Positions 60,470-64,000 of a DNA stretch of 64,000 nt are shown here, in pieces (the stretch's first letter is position 1; each line of letters starts with the position of its first letter). Made by a program: the position numbers and the translations under genes. Source of the stretch: Corylus avellana (Eukaryota; Streptophyta; Magnoliopsida; Fagales; Betulaceae); the NCBI RefSeq assembly GCF_901000735.1, contig NC_081541.1, positions 29,194,813 through 29,258,812 on the forward strand, read 5' to 3'. The notes below the pieces were generated by a model that had not been told where the DNA came from, did not search any database, and saw only the letters and a program-made list of their open reading frames with translations.

Positions 60470-63400
60470 GATGCATACAAATTATTTCTTTTTTGATAGA
60501 TGCGAAGGAAATAGCCTGTGTATTAGGTTGCTCTATTGGGAGGGAGACGAAGTGTTGAGACTCCAAAAATGGGAGCCCGGAGATTGTTCTGGAACCAGAA
60601 AGTTGCCATGTTTTGAGGGCTCGACACAACCCACTTCCTGTAGAACTGCCCCACGATCCGCTGTGCATGGGGATCATGTATGCCTGATCCATGGCGCACC
60701 TGAACATCTTTGAGATTTGTGGACACATGAAAAACGTGCAACAGAAAAGGTGGCCAATGGGCAATGGTGAAAAACCTCGAGTGGCAAATTCTCCCTGTTC
60801 CTTTCCATTTTCTCGGGAAAAAGAGGGAGAGGTATCGAGATATTCTGGAGTGACATCTGAAGGTGAAGGAGTGCGAGAAACCCAATAAGGAGATGCCACC
60901 CAATATTAAAAGAATGCCCACGACGTTTTCTACTATAGAAAATGGGTGGAGAAGGGAGTTAACGACAGTTACTGTTGACTCTAAAAGCCCGCCCTTTTCG
61001 ACATACTCAAAAAAATGTTCAAAATAACCCTACCCAATGCACTGTTATTGCTGAAAGTCACAGACCCTCGATGAATCTAGAGCAAACATAACCACTGTCA
61101 GAACTAACAATCTGGAAAAATATTTGTAAAACAGTAACATGAGCCCTCATGACTTTGGTAGCAGATTGCTTTTGGTTGTTTCCATCTTTTGTTTCAATGG
61201 TGTTTTTGGCAGCGGGAGAGGGACAAAAGTAGCAGCAATTTCAGGTTTGCAAGGCATTGAATCGCAGAAAAGCAGCCTTTTACATCACAAAGGAAGGAGA
61301 TCTGGTTTATTTGATGTCATGAGCTTTGGGGCTCGAGCAGATGGCCAGACTGACGATACTAGGGTTTGTTTTCCTCTCTCTCTTTGAAACAAGTTAATTA
61401 GTTTATTCTTTGTGAACAACGTTGTTTTCCTTTTCGTTTTTTGCTTTATGATCAGAGGTAGAATAATACCAAACTCCATCCTCTCCATCTTTAAGTCTTT
61501 AATCTTTTTACCTTTGTGCTAGAACAACTTAGGAAAGTTAATGGAGTTCAAAAGCACAACTACTGTCCTCAGGAGTGGAAGCAAATGAAGCTACAATCGT
61601 TGTGACTTTGCTATCCTTTTCTTCTTCGGATTCATTTTGGCTTGCCGAGTTTAAGTCTCCTAAAATTACCCTTTCTAATTTTTATTAAAGTTACACTAGG
61701 AAGAATTCAGTAATTTTGTGCTCCTTATGAATGAAAGACAAGCTTCAGCTTCTGCGAATTTTATATAATACAGATTTTGTTTGTACTTTGAATCAAATTC
61801 CCTCCTTTAATTAATGGCTGCAACTTTCAAAATGTTCTAAATTGGCTGATACAGACAAAAGAAGTCATACATTCCACGCCTTCGTCCACAATAGCATGAG
61901 GCCATCATTTTCTGATCCCAAATCGCTTCTTAAGAGTTTCACCAAGATATCATATCTTGGTTTTCGTTTGAAACTTTTTTTTTCCTACTATTTGTTCATT
62001 TTTCAGTTTTCCTTCCCCTTTCTCCTACCATGGTCCAATAAGAAATTTGGAGATCATCTATTCCGTTCAATTACTGCAGAGTTTTTCTAGAAAACTCAGT
62101 TGTATGTTGCGCGTATTTATGCGACCTCTGTGCTGTGCATGGTCGTAAAAGCAGCCGGAGTTGCTGGCTCATTACATCTGAAACTCTATGAAAAAACTTC
62201 TTTCTGACTTGGCTTTCACTCTTCCCTCTGATATTAAGAACTTATAAGGGGTTCCTCCCTTTTTTAGAGTTTCTACTTTCTCGTTTGTATATATTTTCGG
62301 AAATCACCTCATCTTTGACTAATGGTTACCTAGAATGACTGTAGCTCGTTTATAGATTGATGGCATGAAATAGATGGATAGGTTAAGCATATGTGTATAA
62401 TGTACATATTTACCTTGTTGGAATTAACAACTGATATTTGTCATTCCAGGCCTTCAGAGCAGCATGGAAGGAGGCATGTAAGTCCTCAGGTTCAGTACAT
62501 CTTCTGATACCAAAAGGGACATACTTGATTGGCCCCATCAAGTTTGCAGGCCCATGCAATAATGTATCATCTCTGACTTTTTATCTGAAGGCAGGATTCT
62601 GACTTAATCTTTTCAATTTTTGTTCTATTACCATTTGTATACCTTACCATCAAGTTTGATCAAGTCATCTATCTATGATTAAATTTGAGGAATTCACAGG
62701 GTTATTTGAAGGCTACAACAGACTTGTCAAAGTATGGATTCAGTGCTGGTTGGATTGAATTTAGATGGGTGGATGGGCTAACCTTGACCGGAGGTGGGAC
62801 CTTTGATGGCCAAGGTGCCAAAGCCTGGCCTTCCAATAACTGCCCCACTCATTCCAAATGCATACTTCTTCCAACTGTAGGTTTCAAAGCTTATACCCTT
62901 TGTCATTTCATTCCTATAGTTAACATATTGCATATAAGAGTAATGCTATTTAGTAGACCGTTATATAACTGTCATACAATTGAGATGACGTGGTAATAAA
63001 AATTAGACATTCCTTTTTTTTTTTTTTTTTTTTTATAAGTACTAATTCAAGAACTGATTTTCACTGTCACATCGTATGGCAGTCGTATAACAATCTATTA
63101 AATAGTATTACTCTTAGATACAGTTATATAGCTTTCAACAAAATCCTTCTCTGTAGGCTTCACCTAAAAAAAGTGGGGAGGGAGCATGCTGGTTTTTTGA
63201 GAGATAAAGTACATTTGGCAAGTGGGAGGAAGGTTAGAGCAACAGATCGACCATGCATGACCTAAGGCCAGGATTTACAGTAGGAACATTCAAAAAATGG
63301 AAAAAAAAATTTGACAGTGGAGCCTAAAATACTTCTATGATGCAGCCCTAGCTTTATTTCTGGAATATTTGACTGATTTTTCTGTTAAATCTGTGCTTTG

Positions 63401-64000
63401 GGCCAGATTAGCCTGGAAGACTTGAGAAAAGCATGATGTAATGATTGTCCTGGCACTTCAGTGTATAGGTAGCTGAGACAGTGAAACAAGAAAGTTAATT
63501 AGCAAAACATTTTCTGCTTACAGAATTTGAAATTCATGGCCATGAATAAGACAGTTGTCAGAGGCATAACTTCGCTGAATAGCAAGTTCTTTCACATGGC
63601 TCTTGTGGGGTGCAAGAACTTCAAAGGCAATAACATCAACATTTCAGCCCCAGCAAACAGTCCTAACACTGATGGCATCCACATTGAGCGAAGCTCTAGT
63701 GTCTATTTTTCTGGAGCACACATAGGTACAGGTGATGACTGCATCTCAATCGGGCAAGGAAATTCTCAAGTCACTATCTCAAGCGTTATCTGTGGACCTG
63801 GTCACGGCATTAGGTACCCTGAAATCAAATCTCCAATGTTTTTAACCTTATGTTTACTCGCAGACATTCATCTTTTAATCTATCGATTATATATCTTGCA
63901 TACGATAGCGTCGGAAGTTTGGGAAGATATCGGAACGAGGGAGATGTAAGCGGACTTGTGGTCAGAGATTGTACAATGACAGGCACCTCAAATGGCATTA
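60470..64000 (+). repeat. Near-identical duplicate of 44133-47662
   Basis: At least 3.53 kb of upstream DNA, exons and introns is repeated. By eye I found about five substitutions (for example gtggtagta/gtggtaata, tatagcagttg/tatggcagtcg, ggacccggt/ggacctggt, ctcacag/ctcgcag) and one extra T near 61980. Identity is about 99.8%, in introns as well as exons. The duplicate continues beyond the window. Confidence 0.95.
61139..64000 (+). CDS. GH28 polygalacturonase, copy B (3' end outside the window)
   Basis: Exons 61139-61363, 62450-62590, 62700-62876, 63524-63813 and 63909-64000 (cut by the window end) correspond one to one to exons 1-5 of copy A. All splice sites, including the GC donor of intron 2 (62591), are retained, and no frame lesion is visible. 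The signal peptide and the NTD, GDD and GHG motifs are present; the RIK motif would lie just past the end. The few exon differences seen are silent or within introns. It is either a very recent tandem paralogue or the second haplotype of the same gene. Confidence 0.9.

Overview
The window looks like nuclear DNA of a flowering plant, most likely a woody eudicot (the species cannot be fixed from sequence alone). It is AT-rich, has GT-AG introns and dense plant-type transposons, and carries plant-specific families: a cysteine-rich receptor-like kinase (CRK), a PPR-DYW editing factor, a GH28 polygalacturonase and a SAUR remnant. I reconstructed the multi-exon genes by following reading phase across splice sites.

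Intact genes, left to right: a CRK (minus, 7 exons, 660 aa, 21622-24503); a two-exon plant protein of unknown function (minus, 185 aa, 28986-31016); an aminoacylase-1 of the M20 family (plus, 5 exons, 450 aa, 33789-38252) with an N-terminal signal sequence and a C-terminal RDEL; a single-exon PPR-DYW protein closely resembling Arabidopsis At2g03880/REME1 (minus, 38857-40779); a 117-aa coiled-coil protein (plus, 41999-43396); a GH28 polygalacturonase (plus, 6 exons, 429 aa, 44802-48119); and a DUF89 damage-control phosphatase like At2g17340 (plus, 12 exons, 368 aa, 55408-59500). A second, nearly identical polygalacturonase starts at 61139 and runs off the right end.

The left 15 kb is a graveyard of partial gene copies and transposons. 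The 3' end of a LINE (1-1066) lies at the edge of a broken second aminoacylase copy (1742-2692; 19-bp deletion, 1-bp deletion, lost splice donor, no exons 3-5). A compound Ty1-copia-like array follows on the minus strand (4434-8374), with a shared middle LTR and a minisatellite. It abuts, at the remains of its primer binding site, a partial CRK copy (8374-13537). That CRK copy is split at codon 6 by a 4.2-kb non-autonomous Sirevirus-like element with two 0.85-kb LTRs and a perfect 5-bp target duplication (9303-13519).

The remaining intergenic space holds foldback/MITE-like elements, two tRNA-derived SINEs with clear target duplications, a TRIM-like mini-LTR element, a CACTA end and LINE fragments. 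Three runs of N (28482-28581, 59841-60183, 60370-60469) mark assembly gaps. The gap at 60370-60469 sits exactly at the start of the near-identical polygalacturonase duplication, so false duplication must be considered.

The genes do not form a pathway or operon. I found no convincing new multi-gene system. The most interesting biology is the putative ER-retained aminoacylase, the GC-AG introns, and the well-dated history of nested insertions readable by comparing the duplicated copies.
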